Shown here piece after piece: positions 8,510 to 16,685 of a stretch of DNA of 64,000 bases. This DNA is from JAVKBW01 sp040222995 (GTDB taxonomy: Bacteria > Pseudomonadota > Alphaproteobacteria > UBA8366 > Aestuariispiraceae). Position numbers and translations under genes: made by a program. Within the stretch, counting starts at the first letter, position 1; each line of letters begins with the position of its first letter. The notes beneath the pieces are model-generated. The model made no database searches, was not told the DNA's origin, and worked only from the letters and a program-made list of their open reading frames with translations. The stretch is from positions 124,001-188,000 of the forward strand of contig JAVKBW010000046.1 in NCBI GenBank assembly GCA_040222995.1, written 5' to 3'.

Positions 8510-9730
8510 TTACGACCCGGTTTCCGCGATAACGCCCATCTTCAGCAACTGCGCCAGCGCCTTGTCGGCCTGGTCGACATCGGCGGCGAAGGGCTGCTTC
8601 AGATAGTCGGCGCGGGTAAACGATCCGGTCGCCAGAATCCAGGCCGTCGGGGCCTGAAACGCCGGCGGCACCGGCGTCGTACCCTTCGGGCCGGTCAGCA
8701 CCGTCCGCCCCTGCGCCTGCTGCACGGTGAAATCCGGGCTTGTCACCGAATAGGTTTTCTCGATCACCGTGACCGGCAGCGCCATGCCGCCGCGCGGGGT
8801 GCGGAAGCCGTGCTGAAAATTGCGGAACGCCTGCCGGAATTCCTTCGCGTCGATCAACCCGACAAGCGTGTCGCGCAGGCCGTCCAGATGCGCGTTCAGC
8901 GCCGCCTCGCCTTCCTCCTCGCGGGGGAAATTGACCCGGAAGTTTTCCTGGTCGACGGCGACGTCGCTCAGCGCGTCCAGCAGGTCGAAGCCGATAATGC
9001 CGGTAATGCCGCAGGCAAGGTGGATCGTGCCGGGGCTGTCGGCCAGCGCATCGTGATACCAGCCGCGCGGCAGGTACAGAACGTCGCCGGGCCGCATGGT
9101 GACTTCCATCATCACCCCGCCCTTCTGTTCGGTATGCTGCTTGTCGGTATAGATCTCGTTGCCGTAGCGGCGATGGCGCACCGGATGCGGCATGCGGTTT
9201 TCGTAGACCCGCCAGGTTTTCTCGCCGGCGACATGCAGCGCCATCACGTCATGCGTGTCGAAATGCGAGGTGAACGCCTTGTGCGCCGCCCAGGAACAGT
9301 AAAGGTTGATCTGCACCTTGCCGGTGAAGGCGTCTTCCAGCGCCGTGCTGACCGCGCGCAGGTTGGGCGTCAGGCTGTCGATTTCGTTCGCCACCAGCGA
9401 GGCTCCCCGGCGCAACAGGTCCATCACCTTTTCCGGGTCCGGCGTCTGCACCGGGTTGCCGTAGCGGTCGGCCGTTTCCCCGCAATAGGCGCCGGCGGGC
9501 ACCATTTTCGTATCCAGCACCATCAGCAGCGACTTGCCGGACCAGACCGGCGTCATGTTCAGCAGGTCGTTCAGCCGGTCCCAGTTCATGACATCGTCGA
9601 ACCGGCCGTTCAGGCCGTTCTCGGCGGCGGGGATGTGCAGCGGCTTTTTATCGTAGTAGTCGGCAAAGAACGTTTCCCGGGAAACCGGGGCGATAATGTC
9701 GTCGAATCCGATCGTGGCGGCAGTCGTCAC
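8510..9730 (-). CDS. JmjC/cupin-type 2-oxoglutarate Fe(II) oxygenase
   Basis: A 406-residue protein of the cupin_4/JmjC-like family that includes ribosomal oxygenases such as YcfD/RoxA (hydroxylase of an Arg in ribosomal protein uL16). The iron-binding facial triad is visible as H156-x-D158 in SHFDTHD and H226 in RGWYHDAL. The strand GDVLYLPRGWYHDAL is the family hallmark. The C-terminal third resembles the winged-helix part of these enzymes. Length fits YcfD-like proteins (about 370-400 residues). First gene of an operon with two TPR-sulfotransferases, 6 nt apart. It may act on uL16 or on a protein substrate shared with the sulfotransferases; sequence alone does not decide. Confidence 0.85.
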   Translation of the reverse strand: MTTAATIGFDDIIAPVSRETFFADYYDKKPLHIPAAENGLNGRFDDVMNWDRLNDLLNMTPVWSGKSLLMVLDTKMVPAGAYCGETADRYGNPVQTPDPEKVMDLLRRGASLVANEIDSLTPNLRAVSTALEDAFTGKVQINLYCSWAAHKAFTSHFDTHDVMALHVAGEKTWRVYENRMPHPVRHRRYGNEIYTDKQHTEQKGGVMMEVTMRPGDVLYLPRGWYHDALADSPGTIHLACGITGIIGFDLLDALSDVAVDQENFRVNFPREEEGEAALNAHLDGLRDTLVGLIDAKEFRQAFRNFQHGFRTPRGGMALPVTVIEKTYSVTSPDFTVQQAQGRTVLTGPKGTTPVPPAFQAPTAWILATGSFTRADYLKQPFAADVDQADKALAQLLKMGVIAETGS

Positions 9731-9843
9731 CGGCCTGGCCTTTCTGTCGTCAATGCGGTTGGGGATTGAAACGCCGAACCAGCCGGACTATGCCAAGACT
9801 GGACGGTGCAGGCAAACGGCATCGCGGCAAAGGCGGCAGGCGA

Positions 9844-10530
9844 ATGAACGGAAAATCGGAAGGCCCGGCGGACCGGCTGAAAGCGGTTCGCGGCAGGATC
9901 GCGGCGGCGGAGAAAACGGCCGGCCGCGCGGATGGCGAAACCGTGCTGGTGGCGGTGTCGAAAACCTTCGATGCAGAGGATATCCGCCCGGTGTTGCAGG
10001 CCGGCCAACGGGTGTTCGGCGAAAACCGGGTGCAGGAGGCCGAGGCCAAATGGCCGGGCCTGAAACAGGATTTCGAGGGCGTCGAACTGCATCTGATCGG
10101 CCCGCTGCAGACCAACAAGATCAAGCAGGCGCTGGCGGTGTTCGATGTCATCCAGACCGTCGACCGCGAAAAGCTGGCCCGCAAGCTGGCCCGAGAAATG
10201 GACGCCGCCGGTATCCGCCCCGCCTGCCTGGTGCAGATCAATACCGGCGAGGAACCGCAGAAGGCGGGCGTCGCGCCCGCCGACGCCGACGCCTTCATCG
10301 CTTTGTGCCGCGACGAATTGAAGCTGCCGGTGACCGGCGTGATGTGCATTCCGCCGGCCGACGAACAGCCGGCCCCGCATTTCGCCCTGCTGGCGAAGAT
10401 TGCGGACCGGAACGGGCTTGCGGTCGTCAGCATGGGCATGAGCGCCGATTTCGAAACCGCGGTGCAGCTCGGCGCAACGCATGTCCGCGTCGGCTCGGCG
10501 ATTTTCGGCGCACGGGATTATCCGCACTAG
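9844..10530 (+). CDS. yggS: YggS/PROSC family PLP homeostasis protein
   Basis: A PLP-binding single-domain TIM-barrel protein of 228 residues that keeps free pyridoxal 5'-phosphate low and influences amino-acid pools. The PLP lysine is K40 in VAVSKTF. Further family motifs are FGENRVQEA, HLIGPLQTNK, INTGEEPQKAG, SMGMSADFE and the C-terminal GSAIFGARDY. The start at ATG 9844 matches the family length; an in-frame ATG at 9766 would add 26 basic residues not found in the family. Divergent from the JmjC gene, with the third TPR-sulfotransferase 41 nt downstream. Confidence 0.94.
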   Translation: MNGKSEGPADRLKAVRGRIAAAEKTAGRADGETVLVAVSKTFDAEDIRPVLQAGQRVFGENRVQEAEAKWPGLKQDFEGVELHLIGPLQTNKIKQALAVFDVIQTVDREKLARKLAREMDAAGIRPACLVQINTGEEPQKAGVAPADADAFIALCRDELKLPVTGVMCIPPADEQPAPHFALLAKIADRNGLAVVSMGMSADFETAVQLGATHVRVGSAIFGARDYPH

Positions 10531-10571
10531 GCGACCCGGCGTTGACAGCGCGCCTTGAGAACGGGACGGCA

Positions 10572-12227
10572 ATGGATCTGACACCTAATACCATCCAGAC
10601 GATGCTGGCGGCGGACAGAACGGCTGAGGCCGAACGCCAGTGCCGTGACGCGGTTTCCCGCAACCGCGATGACGGGGTGGCCTGGTTCGGGCTGGCGCTG
10701 GTGGCGGAAAAGCGGGGCGATACCGCCGGCCGCATCGACGCCCTGCAGAACGCCATTCGTATTCTGGGCGAACAACCGCCGCTGCTCGGGCCGCTGGCCG
10801 ATGCCTTCGCCGAAGCCGGAAAGCTGAAGGACGCGAAACGGCTTTACCGCAAGCTGGCCGATGCAATGCCCGATAACCCGCTGCCGTTGGTCAGGCTGGC
10901 CGACTGTCTCGCCCGGTCGGGCGATGCGGCGGAAGCGAAAACGGTGCTGCAAAAGCGCTTGACCCAGTCGCCGGAACAACAAGGCCTGCACGGCGCGCTG
11001 AACCAGTTGCTGCTGGAAGCCGGCGAGGGCGCGGCGGCGGTCGCGATGCTGAAAAAGGCGACGGATGCGCAGCCGGGCCGGGCCGATCTGTGGGTCAACC
11101 TGGGGCATGCGCTGAAAAACACCGGCGCGCTGGACCGGGCCGCCGACGCCTACCGCAAGGCGCTGGACGGTCAGCCGCTGATCGGAGAGGCCTATCGGCA
11201 TCTGATGCGGCTCGACCCGACGCCGTCGCCGGAAGGTCTCGATGGCCGGATGGAAACCGTTTTTGCCGATGCGTCCGTCAAATCCAATGACCGGGCGGAA
11301 ATCGGCTTCGGGCTGTTTCACCTGTATGACCGGCAAGGCCGGCATGACGACGCCTGGGCGGTTCTCGATGCAGCGAACGCCCTGATGCGCCAGACCGTTC
11401 CCTACCGGGCGGACTACGATGCGGCCTATACCGACACGATCCTGAACATGGTGACCGAAGACTATATAAAGCAGCGGTCCGGCGCGGGGTCGGATGAACG
11501 GCCGATCTTCATCGTCGGCCTGCCGCGCACCGGCTCGACCCTGGTCGAACAGATCCTGTCCAGCCATCCCGATGTCGCGCCGATTGGCGAGTCGACCGGT
11601 TTCGACGAGGCCCTGTCGGCGGTGCTGGCGGAACGCGCCGGCGTATCCGGCCCGGCGGCGCTCGACAATCTCAACGCGGCGGGCTTCACCGCCATCGCCG
11701 ACCGCTACTGGCGGGCGACGGCGCCGTTGCGCGGCGACGCCCCGCGCCAGACTGACAAGCAGCTCGGCAATATCCGCATCGCCGGTCTCGTCCGGCTGGC
11801 CTTCCCGAACGCCGCCATCGTGCTGTGCGAGCGCGACGAGGCGGAAAGCCTGTTTTCCAGCTACAGCATGGCGTTCAGCGCCGGCCAGGCGCAAAGCTAC
11901 AGTCTCGACGATCTGGTCTCCGCCTATAAACAGTATCACGCGCTGGTCGATCACTGGGACAGGGTGCTGGGCGAGGGCTGGTGCCTGCGGCTCAGCTACG
12001 AAAGCCTGATCGGCGATTTCGAGGCCGAGGCCCGGAAGCTGGTCGCCGCCTGCGGGCTGGACTGGTCGGATGCCTGTCTTGACTTCCACAAGCAGAAAAA
12101 TGTCGTGCGCACCGCCAGCGCGCCGCAGGTGCGCCAGAAGCCCTACAAAAGCTCGCTGCAACGCAGCCTGCCCTACCGCCAGTGGCTCGACCCGTATCTG
12201 GAAAAGATCACGCGGGCAGAATCCTGA
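10572..12227 (+). CDS. TPR-repeat sulfotransferase family protein (551 aa)
   Basis: Third member of the family in this window. N-terminal TPR helices span about residues 1-220 (ALQNAIRILGEQPP, LWVNLGHALKN, AYRKALDGQP). The sulfotransferase domain has the PAPS loop VGLPRTGSTLVEQILSSHP near residue 315 and ends with CLDFHKQKNVVRTASAPQVRQKPYKSS. The frame is open far upstream through yggS, but the ATG at 10572 is the first start after the yggS stop and begins the TPR region. Its 3' end overlaps the convergent L,D-transpeptidase gene by 20 nt. Cytoplasmic, acceptor unknown. Confidence 0.9.
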   Translation: MDLTPNTIQTMLAADRTAEAERQCRDAVSRNRDDGVAWFGLALVAEKRGDTAGRIDALQNAIRILGEQPPLLGPLADAFAEAGKLKDAKRLYRKLADAMPDNPLPLVRLADCLARSGDAAEAKTVLQKRLTQSPEQQGLHGALNQLLLEAGEGAAAVAMLKKATDAQPGRADLWVNLGHALKNTGALDRAADAYRKALDGQPLIGEAYRHLMRLDPTPSPEGLDGRMETVFADASVKSNDRAEIGFGLFHLYDRQGRHDDAWAVLDAANALMRQTVPYRADYDAAYTDTILNMVTEDYIKQRSGAGSDERPIFIVGLPRTGSTLVEQILSSHPDVAPIGESTGFDEALSAVLAERAGVSGPAALDNLNAAGFTAIADRYWRATAPLRGDAPRQTDKQLGNIRIAGLVRLAFPNAAIVLCERDEAESLFSSYSMAFSAGQAQSYSLDDLVSAYKQYHALVDHWDRVLGEGWCLRLSYESLIGDFEAEARKLVAACGLDWSDACLDFHKQKNVVRTASAPQVRQKPYKSSLQRSLPYRQWLDPYLEKITRAES

Positions 12228-12726
12228 CGACCGAACCTGGGCCGATTGCTTTCAGCACCGCGTCCAGATCGTCAGGCTGAAGCGCAACGCAGCCCGCCGT
12301 GGGGGAATAGTCCGGTTTCGCGACATGCAGGAAAATTGCGCTGCCCGCGCCCGGCACGGGCGGGTCGTCGTTATGGCCCAGAATCACCACCACGTCGTAT
12401 AGCAGATCATCGCGCCACATCGACTCGTGACTGGCGTCGAAGGGCCGTTTGACCGGGCGGTTGTAATCGGGATGGTCCGGGGCGTCGCACCAGCCGTCAT
12501 CCGGGTCGATGGCGGTGACGGCAAGGGCGGTTTCGGGCGGGCCGCGCCGGTCGGGCCGGTACAGCACGCGCCTTACCGGCCAGTCGCCGAGCGGCGTTGC
12601 GCCGTCGCCTTCGCGTTTTTCATCGGCGGCGACGAACCCGCCCCGCCCGATGGCGCAGCGGAAATCCCGGCAATCCGGCAGGGTCAGGCTTTCGCCGCGC
12701 ACGGTGATGATGGATTTACCAGTCAT
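12208..12726 (-). CDS. L,D-transpeptidase (YkuD) family protein
   Basis: A 172-residue YkuD-type domain protein. The catalytic signature appears as ILGHND followed by HVAKPDYSPTAGCVAL, i.e. His plus S-x3-G-C with the nucleophilic Cys near residue 150. L,D-transpeptidases crosslink peptidoglycan or attach proteins to it in the periplasm. I see no signal peptide (it begins MTGKSIITVRGESLTLP), so either export is unconventional or it belongs to the short cytoplasm-predicted subgroup known in alphaproteobacteria. The last 20 nt overlap the end of the convergent sulfotransferase gene. Confidence 0.83.
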   Translation of the reverse strand: MTGKSIITVRGESLTLPDCRDFRCAIGRGGFVAADEKREGDGATPLGDWPVRRVLYRPDRRGPPETALAVTAIDPDDGWCDAPDHPDYNRPVKRPFDASHESMWRDDLLYDVVVILGHNDDPPVPGAGSAIFLHVAKPDYSPTAGCVALQPDDLDAVLKAIGPGSVVRILPA

Positions 12727-12775
12727 GCCGCGATCCTAGAGCGGTTCGCGGCGGTGTGAAACCGGGCGAGCGGCG

Positions 12776-13951
12776 TTACCCCTGCTGGCTGGCGCGCTGC
12801 TGTTCGTAGCGTTCGATCGCCGTCTTCATGGCGCGGGCGATATCGCCTGGGTCCCGGAAGCCGACGGCGGCGGTGCCGGATTGCGAAATCGCCTCCTGCA
12901 TTTCGCCTGCGTCGACCGGGTCGCTTGCCAGGGTCAGGCTCGACAGGGTGGCGGTCTGCATCGACTGCGGCGCGGCGGCGGATGCGGTGGCGAACGGGTT
13001 GCCTTCCGGCGCGGTGTCGGAAAACGCCTCCGGCAGCGGACCGCTGATGGTGCGCGGCGGCGGGTCGACCGGTTCGACGGCGGCCGTCATGGCCTGCGGC
13101 ATCGGCTGCGACTGTGTCTGTCCGGCGAGCATCGCCAGATGGTCGGCCATGCGCTGGCTGATCCGGGTCGCGCCGCCGGACGAGGAAGCGGTGGCCTGTT
13201 GCGCCGTGTTCTGCGGGTCGGCGGCGGCCAGGTCCGATCGCCGGAAGGCGGCCTGGTTGAAGGCGGCGACATTGGCGGCCGCCGTGGCGTTGCCGTTCGC
13301 CGCGAACATCGCAGCGGCGATATCCGGCGCATTGCCGGTATCGGCGGTTACGCCGCCATAGCGCGCCGCCGGCATCCGCGACGGTTCGATGGCGCCGGTA
13401 TTCGCGGCGGCAGTCGCCATGCCGGTATTGAAGCCGGACAGGGCGGCCAGATCCAGCGGCGGATTGACATCGCTACCCGCCGGCAGTTCGGCGATCTCAA
13501 CCGGCGGAGCCGCGCCGGCGGCGACCGCGGTATCGGCGTCATCGCCGCCGAACAGGATGGCCAGAGCCTGACCGCCCAGATCGTCGCCGGACGATTCCTC
13601 GATCATGGCGTTCATCGCGCCGGCGATCATGCCGACAGGCCCGCCATACAGCGCGCTGCCGGCGACTTTCGCGCCGGGGTCGATCTCGTCGCCGGTCAAG
13701 GACCGGTAGATCGGGCCGACAACCGGCAGATGGTGCAGCGGATTGATCATGTCCAGAAAGTCACCGAAGCTGACGCCGTCATCGCCGAAAAAGGAACCGT
13801 CGTCCGGTTTTGCGTGATAACTTCTGTCATCGCGCAGATGCAGGCGGGCTTCCTGAACCGCCGGCTGTTCGCCGCGTTTCGAAACGCCGGCATCGGGTGT
13901 CATCAGTGACCAGGGCGCAAAGCCCGTGTCGATCGGGTTCGTTATCGTCAT
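12776..13951 (-). CDS. Ala-rich protein of unknown function
   Basis: I do not recognise a named family. The start at 13951 is supported by GAGGAGAG 6 nt upstream, giving 391 residues. Only the region around residues 60-130 looks conserved-domain-like (FLDMINPLHHLPVVGPIYR, then GSALYGGPVGMIAGAMNA). The remainder is low-complexity, rich in Ala, Gln, Pro and Ser, probably disordered, ending in a predicted helix (IARAMKTAIERYEQQRA). No signal peptide; the Gly/Ala segment near residues 100-120 could touch a membrane. Divergent from the response regulator gene with a 253-bp gap in between. The codon pattern looks coding, with no long uninterrupted competitor except antisense shadows. Confidence 0.7.
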   Translation of the reverse strand: MTITNPIDTGFAPWSLMTPDAGVSKRGEQPAVQEARLHLRDDRSYHAKPDDGSFFGDDGVSFGDFLDMINPLHHLPVVGPIYRSLTGDEIDPGAKVAGSALYGGPVGMIAGAMNAMIEESSGDDLGGQALAILFGGDDADTAVAAGAAPPVEIAELPAGSDVNPPLDLAALSGFNTGMATAAANTGAIEPSRMPAARYGGVTADTGNAPDIAAAMFAANGNATAAANVAAFNQAAFRRSDLAAADPQNTAQQATASSSGGATRISQRMADHLAMLAGQTQSQPMPQAMTAAVEPVDPPPRTISGPLPEAFSDTAPEGNPFATASAAAPQSMQTATLSSLTLASDPVDAGEMQEAISQSGTAAVGFRDPGDIARAMKTAIERYEQQRASQQG

Positions 13952-14204
13952 GGTCGTCTCTCCTCTGCCTGTCATATCGCAGGAAGCGTGCCAGACGAAA
14001 AATTACCGTAGGGGGCTGATTCGCTTTGAAGAATCTGTATCTACTGTCCGAATGCACCGGTGGCCGGCGGCAAGATGTTCCGGTTTCGGGAAAGGTTTGC
14101 CCGGCGGATCGGCGCTGCACGCTGGACGCGTAACCGAACGCCCGGTAAAACAGAGACAGTTAATAAAGACCGAACAGATAAAAACGCAGCGCGGGGTCGG
14201 CCGA

Positions 14205-14891
14205 ATGATAGGCAAGAAAATTCTTCTGGTGGACGATGACAACGAACTGCGGACATCGCTGGCGGAACAGCTTCGTCTGCATGAAGAATTCGAGACCACC
14301 GAGGCGGGAACCGCGAAAGCTGGCCTTGAAACGGCGCAGACCGAACATTTTGACGCCATTCTGCTGGATGTCGGCCTGCCGGACATGGACGGGCGGGAAG
14401 CCTGCCGGCTGCTGCGCCGGGCCGGCGTCAAATGCCCGATCATCATGCTGACAGCGCACGATACCGACAGCGACGCGATTCTGGGCCTCGACGCCGGCGC
14501 CAACGATTACGTCACCAAGCCGTTCCGCCTGAACGTGATGCTGGCGCGCCTGCGGGCCCAGTTGCGGCAGCACGAACAGAGCGAGGACGCGGTTTTCACC
14601 ATCGGGCCGTACTCCTTCAAGCCGGCGGCGAAGCTGATGCTGGACGAGGAAAAGAACGCGAAGGTGCGTCTGACCGAAAAGGAAACCGCCATTCTGAAGT
14701 ATCTGTACCGGGCCGGCGACAAGGTGATCGCCCGCGACCAGTTGCTGGGCGAGGTCTGGGGCTACAATGCGGGGGTGACGACCCACACGCTTGAAACCCA
14801 TGTCTACCGGCTGCGGCAGAAAATAGAACGCGACCCGTCGAACGCGGAAATCCTTGTTACTGAGCCGGGGGGCTATAAACTCGTTCCTTAG
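14205..14891 (+). CDS. OmpR/PhoB-type response regulator
   Basis: A 228-residue two-component response regulator. The receiver domain (1-120) has the acidic pair D10-D11, phosphoacceptor D55 in LLDVGLPDMDG, T83 and K105 in VTKPF. The C-terminal winged helix (about 130-226) shows KETAILKYLYRAGDKV and THTLETHVYRLRQKIE followed by GGYKLVP. ATG 14205 begins MIGKKILLVDDD, the usual start of the fold. No histidine kinase lies nearby, so it is an orphan. Targets are unknown; neighbours are a divergent unknown gene and an MBL-fold hydrolase. Confidence 0.92.
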   Translation: MIGKKILLVDDDNELRTSLAEQLRLHEEFETTEAGTAKAGLETAQTEHFDAILLDVGLPDMDGREACRLLRRAGVKCPIIMLTAHDTDSDAILGLDAGANDYVTKPFRLNVMLARLRAQLRQHEQSEDAVFTIGPYSFKPAAKLMLDEEKNAKVRLTEKETAILKYLYRAGDKVIARDQLLGEVWGYNAGVTTHTLETHVYRLRQKIERDPSNAEILVTEPGGYKLVP

Positions 14892-14962
14892 CAAAAGATA
14901 AGATCGGTCCGGTTCTTGCGTATATTCCCTGGGGAGGGGCATGACGTCCGAGAGAGGCTTTT

Positions 14963-15802
14963 TTGGCAGAGCGCCCTGACTTTTCCGTAACCTTCTGGGG
15001 AACGCGCGGCAGCATATCCTGCGCCGGGCCCGAAACCGTCAAATATGGCGGCAATACCTCCTGTCTGGAGGTGATGTGCGGCGAGCGACGGCTGATTTTC
15101 GACGGCGGTTCCGGCCTGCCGATGCTGGGCCGGCACATGGTTTCGCAGGGCAGCGGGTTCGACGCCCATCTGTACCTGACGCATACCCATCTCGACCATA
15201 TTATCGGTCTGCCCTTCTTCATTCCGTTTCACATGCCCGGCGTTACCTTGCCGGTGCATGCCGGCCACCTGAAGCCGGTAGGGATGAGCCTGCACAAGGT
15301 TTTGTCCGACATGATGCAGGCGCCGCTGTTTCCGGTGCCGCCGGAAATTTTCGCCGCCGACGTCACCTTCATCGATTACGAAGGCGGCGAAATTCTGCAG
15401 CCGTTCGACGACGTGACGCTGGAAACCCGGCCGCTGAACCACCCCAACGGGGCCTGCGGCTACCGCATCGAATTCGACAACCGGACGATCTGCTACATCA
15501 CCGATACCGAGCATTTTCCCGACCACCAGGACGAAAACGTGCTGCATCTGGTGCGTGACGCCGACATCATGATCTACGACGCCACCTATACCGATGAGGA
15601 ATACACGAAATTCGTCGGTTTCGGCCATTCCACCTGGCAGGAAGCCTGCCGGATCGCCGATACCGCCGGGGTAAAACAGGTGGTTCTGTTCCATCATGAC
15701 CCGTCCCATAACGACGCCTTCATGGATGTGATCGCCGAGGAAGCGGAAGCGGCCCGTCCGGGAACCCTGGTCGCCCGCGAAGGCATGACGCTGGTCCCAT
15801 GA
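14963..15802 (+). CDS. MBL-fold metallo-hydrolase
   Basis: A 279-residue metallo-beta-lactamase-fold protein of the RNase Z/PhnP-like branch, which cleaves phosphodiester or cyclic phosphate bonds. The metal-binding motif is H74-x-H76-x-D78-H79 in LTHTHLDHIIG. Further ligands are likely in PLNHPNG, YITDTEHF and FHHDPSHND. The N-terminus (TFWGTRGSI and KYGGNTSCLEV) is characteristic of the group. A TTG start at 14963 is used because the nearby ATG at 14941 is in another frame and GAGAGG lies just upstream. It follows the response regulator by 71 nt. Substrate unknown. Confidence 0.87.
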   Translation: MAERPDFSVTFWGTRGSISCAGPETVKYGGNTSCLEVMCGERRLIFDGGSGLPMLGRHMVSQGSGFDAHLYLTHTHLDHIIGLPFFIPFHMPGVTLPVHAGHLKPVGMSLHKVLSDMMQAPLFPVPPEIFAADVTFIDYEGGEILQPFDDVTLETRPLNHPNGACGYRIEFDNRTICYITDTEHFPDHQDENVLHLVRDADIMIYDATYTDEEYTKFVGFGHSTWQEACRIADTAGVKQVVLFHHDPSHNDAFMDVIAEEAEAARPGTLVAREGMTLVP

Positions 15803-15827
15803 GCAACGCGCGCGGGGCTGTACCCCC

Positions 15828-16685
15828 ATGTCGATAGGAAAGAAATTCCGTCGTATTCGCATGGGGTTGCAGACAGTTTTTAATCTGAATCCTCAAGGGT
15901 TTTTCATTCCCTATCGCTATGCCGGCCCGGTGCGCGGCGATGCGCCCTACCCCGCCCATAAGCCGCTGTTCGATGCGGCGCGGCCGACAATGCAGGCGGT
16001 TCTGGCCGGTCTTGCCGATATCCGGGACGACCTTACCGCCATCGGCGACCGCCCGCCGCCGGAGCCGCGCTGGGGCCAGGACTGGTTTCCGCGGCTCGAT
16101 GCGGCGATCGGTTATGCGATGGTGCGGCGCAGGAAGCCGGCGCGGCTGGTCGAGGTCGGGTCGGGCCATTCCACCCGGTTTTACCGCAGGGCCGCCCGCG
16201 ACGCCGGGCTGTCGACCGCGATCACCGCCATCGACCCGGCCCCGCGCGCCGACCTGTCGGCGCTGGATGACATCACGCTGGTCTGCAAGACGGTGCAGGA
16301 CGCAGACCCGGCCGTTTTCGACGGCCTCGCCGCGGGCGATATCCTGGCCATCGATTCCAGCCATATCCTGATGCCGGGCACCGATGTCGACGAGCTTCTG
16401 AACCGGGTGCTGCCGTGCCTGCCCGCCGGTCTCCACGTGCATATCCACGACATGTTCCTGCCTGACGCCTATCCGCCGCACTGGGCCTGGCGCGGCTATA
16501 ACGAACAGAACGCGGTCGCCGCCCTGCTGGCCGGCGGCGGCTATACCATCGACTGGGCGTCGCATTACGCCGTGGAAACCGGGCTGCTCGACGGGCCGGG
16601 CGGCGAGGTGGTGAAGGCGCTGCCATTGCCCGACGGCGCGGTCGAAACCAGCCTGTGGCTGACCAAGACGGCGGCGGCGTTATGA
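15828..16685 (+). CDS. Class I SAM-dependent methyltransferase-like protein
   Basis: A 285-residue protein with a Rossmann methyltransferase core (Methyltransf_24-like). The SAM motif I is RLVEVGSGHSTRFY near residue 107, an acidic strand AITAIDPAPR follows near 130, and GDILAIDSSHIL near 180. The motif VHIHDMFLPD is typical of methyltransferases found in polysaccharide and lipooligosaccharide clusters. First gene of a train of overlapping genes; its TGA overlaps the ATG of the glycosyltransferase by 4 nt. Probably modifies a sugar or glycolipid intermediate of the same pathway (inference from context). Confidence 0.8.
   Translation: MSIGKKFRRIRMGLQTVFNLNPQGFFIPYRYAGPVRGDAPYPAHKPLFDAARPTMQAVLAGLADIRDDLTAIGDRPPPEPRWGQDWFPRLDAAIGYAMVRRRKPARLVEVGSGHSTRFYRRAARDAGLSTAITAIDPAPRADLSALDDITLVCKTVQDADPAVFDGLAAGDILAIDSSHILMPGTDVDELLNRVLPCLPAGLHVHIHDMFLPDAYPPHWAWRGYNEQNAVAALLAGGGYTIDWASHYAVETGLLDGPGGEVVKALPLPDGAVETSLWLTKTAAAL

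Noticed and set aside
9696..10571. Upstream in-frame extension of the third sulfotransferase through yggS
   Set aside because: Overlaps a certain gene (yggS) in another frame and has no TPR-like content; ATG 10572 starts the real protein.
10527..12161. Minus-strand frame of 544 codons
   Set aside because: Antisense to the TPR-sulfotransferase; no recognisable domain.
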